Below the pieces are notes generated by a model. The model was given only the letters and a program-made list of their open reading frames with translations. It was not told the DNA's origin and made no database searches. From the NCBI GenBank assembly GCA_016210805.1, contig JACQTL010000259.1:1-22139 (forward strand): 22,139 nt of DNA, in the 5' to 3' direction. Position numbers and translations under genes: made by a program. Shown here one piece after another: positions 21,988-22,139 of the stretch (position 1 is the stretch's first letter; every line of letters starts with the position of its first letter). Source of the stretch: Actinomycetota bacterium. Lineage in GTDB: Bacteria; Actinomycetota; UBA4738; G016210805.

Positions 21988-22001
21988 CGAACGCACGTTC
22001 G
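21988..22001. promoter_or_regulatory. LexA/SOS-box match CGAACGCACGTTCG
   Basis: The 14 bases match the Gram-positive LexA consensus CGAACRNRYGTTCG at every position. It lies between the stop of the right-edge gene and the peptidase start, next to the -10 element, the usual position for LexA repression. A second CGAAC (21984-21988) overlaps its left edge. Confidence 0.65.
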
Positions 22002-22018
22002 CATCACCAGGACGGGGG

Positions 22019-22046
22019 AATCCGGTCCCCGGCCCGGGGGATTCCG
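22019..22046. terminator. GC-rich stem-loop, possible terminator of the right-edge gene
   Basis: GGAATC pairs with GATTCC on the outside and CCCCG with CGGGG inside, between the right-edge gene's stop and the peptidase operon. No U-run follows, so a Rho-independent function is uncertain; such U-less hairpins are reported in actinobacteria. Confidence 0.35.
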
Positions 22047-22052
22047 GCGCCC

Positions 22053-22139
22053 CTACTTCGACGCGGACTCGGCCTCGCCGACCCGGGCCTGCCCGGCGGC
22101 CAGGCGCGCCGTCTCCACCCGGAACGGCGAGCACGAGAC
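22053..22139 (-). CDS. C-terminal end of an unidentified protein (partial)
   Basis: The 28 sense codons before TAG (22053-22055) all end in G or C and encode a plausible tail, including PFRVETARLAAGQARVGE. The start and most of the gene lie beyond the right edge. The family is not recognised. It runs in the same direction as the peptidase operon, separated by 124 bp. Confidence 0.45.
   Translation of the reverse strand, partial: VSCSPFRVETARLAAGQARVGEAESASK

Noticed and set aside
21305..22001. Prophage lysis module (M15 endolysin)
   Set aside because: The peptidase has its own membrane anchor, no holin or phage gene is present, and its partners are a SPOR-like protein and a lipoprotein, which fits a chromosomal envelope operon better.

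Overview
The window is high-GC bacterial DNA, most likely from an uncultured or little-studied Actinomycetota lineage. The evidence is a dgt-dnaG-rpoD gene run, a primary sigma factor of the actinobacterial HrdB/SigA kind, a DivIVA-like coiled-coil gene, a YtxH-like small membrane protein, almost all third codon positions G or C, a Gram-positive-type LexA box, and several promoters in which the start codon follows a TANNNT -10 element by 6-7 bases. No phage, IS element, CRISPR array or rRNA was seen.

Region 1 (1-4865) is a carbohydrate island. Two GH130-family genes face away from each other across an 83-bp regulatory gap. A GT4 glycosyltransferase follows one of them (4-bp ATGA overlap). A second GT4 enzyme, joined to a six-hairpin glycosidase-like gene by a GTGA overlap, converges on the other. 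GH130 enzymes are mostly beta-mannoside phosphorylases or hydrolases, so the island probably makes and/or recycles a mannose-containing glycan. Arginine codon use here (no AGG in the GH130 gene counted) differs from the rest of the window.

Region 2 (4866-10169) has a gene-poor stretch with a possible decayed gene end. It continues with a secreted PD40 propeller protein ending in a FIMAH-like domain, tRNA-Met(CAT), a secreted formylglycine sulfatase, a polytopic membrane protein, a DivIVA-like protein and tRNA-Asn(GTT).

Region 3 (10170-14674) is the core information-processing block: a YtxH-like protein, then rpoD, dnaG and dgt on the minus strand. dgt and dnaG form one unit; rpoD has its own promoter, sharing a 12-bp element with the tRNA-Asn promoter.

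Region 4 (14710-19590) concerns the cell envelope. It holds a secreted protein fusing RTX-like calcium-binding repeats to a GH99/WbsX-like domain. Opposite it lies a two-gene operon, with a good -35/-10 promoter and a structured leader, encoding a GT-C-like polytopic protein and a membrane-anchored protein of unknown family. A cupredoxin lipoprotein follows.

Region 5 (19596-22139) has a YdcF/DUF218 protein and a compact three-gene operon: a membrane-anchored M15 peptidase, a SPOR-like anchored protein and a lipoprotein. A perfect match to the CGAACRNRYGTTCG LexA box lies just upstream of the operon's -10 element. This makes the operon a candidate SOS-controlled wall-remodelling or division-checkpoint system, the most interesting hypothesis in the window. 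A partial gene runs off the right edge.
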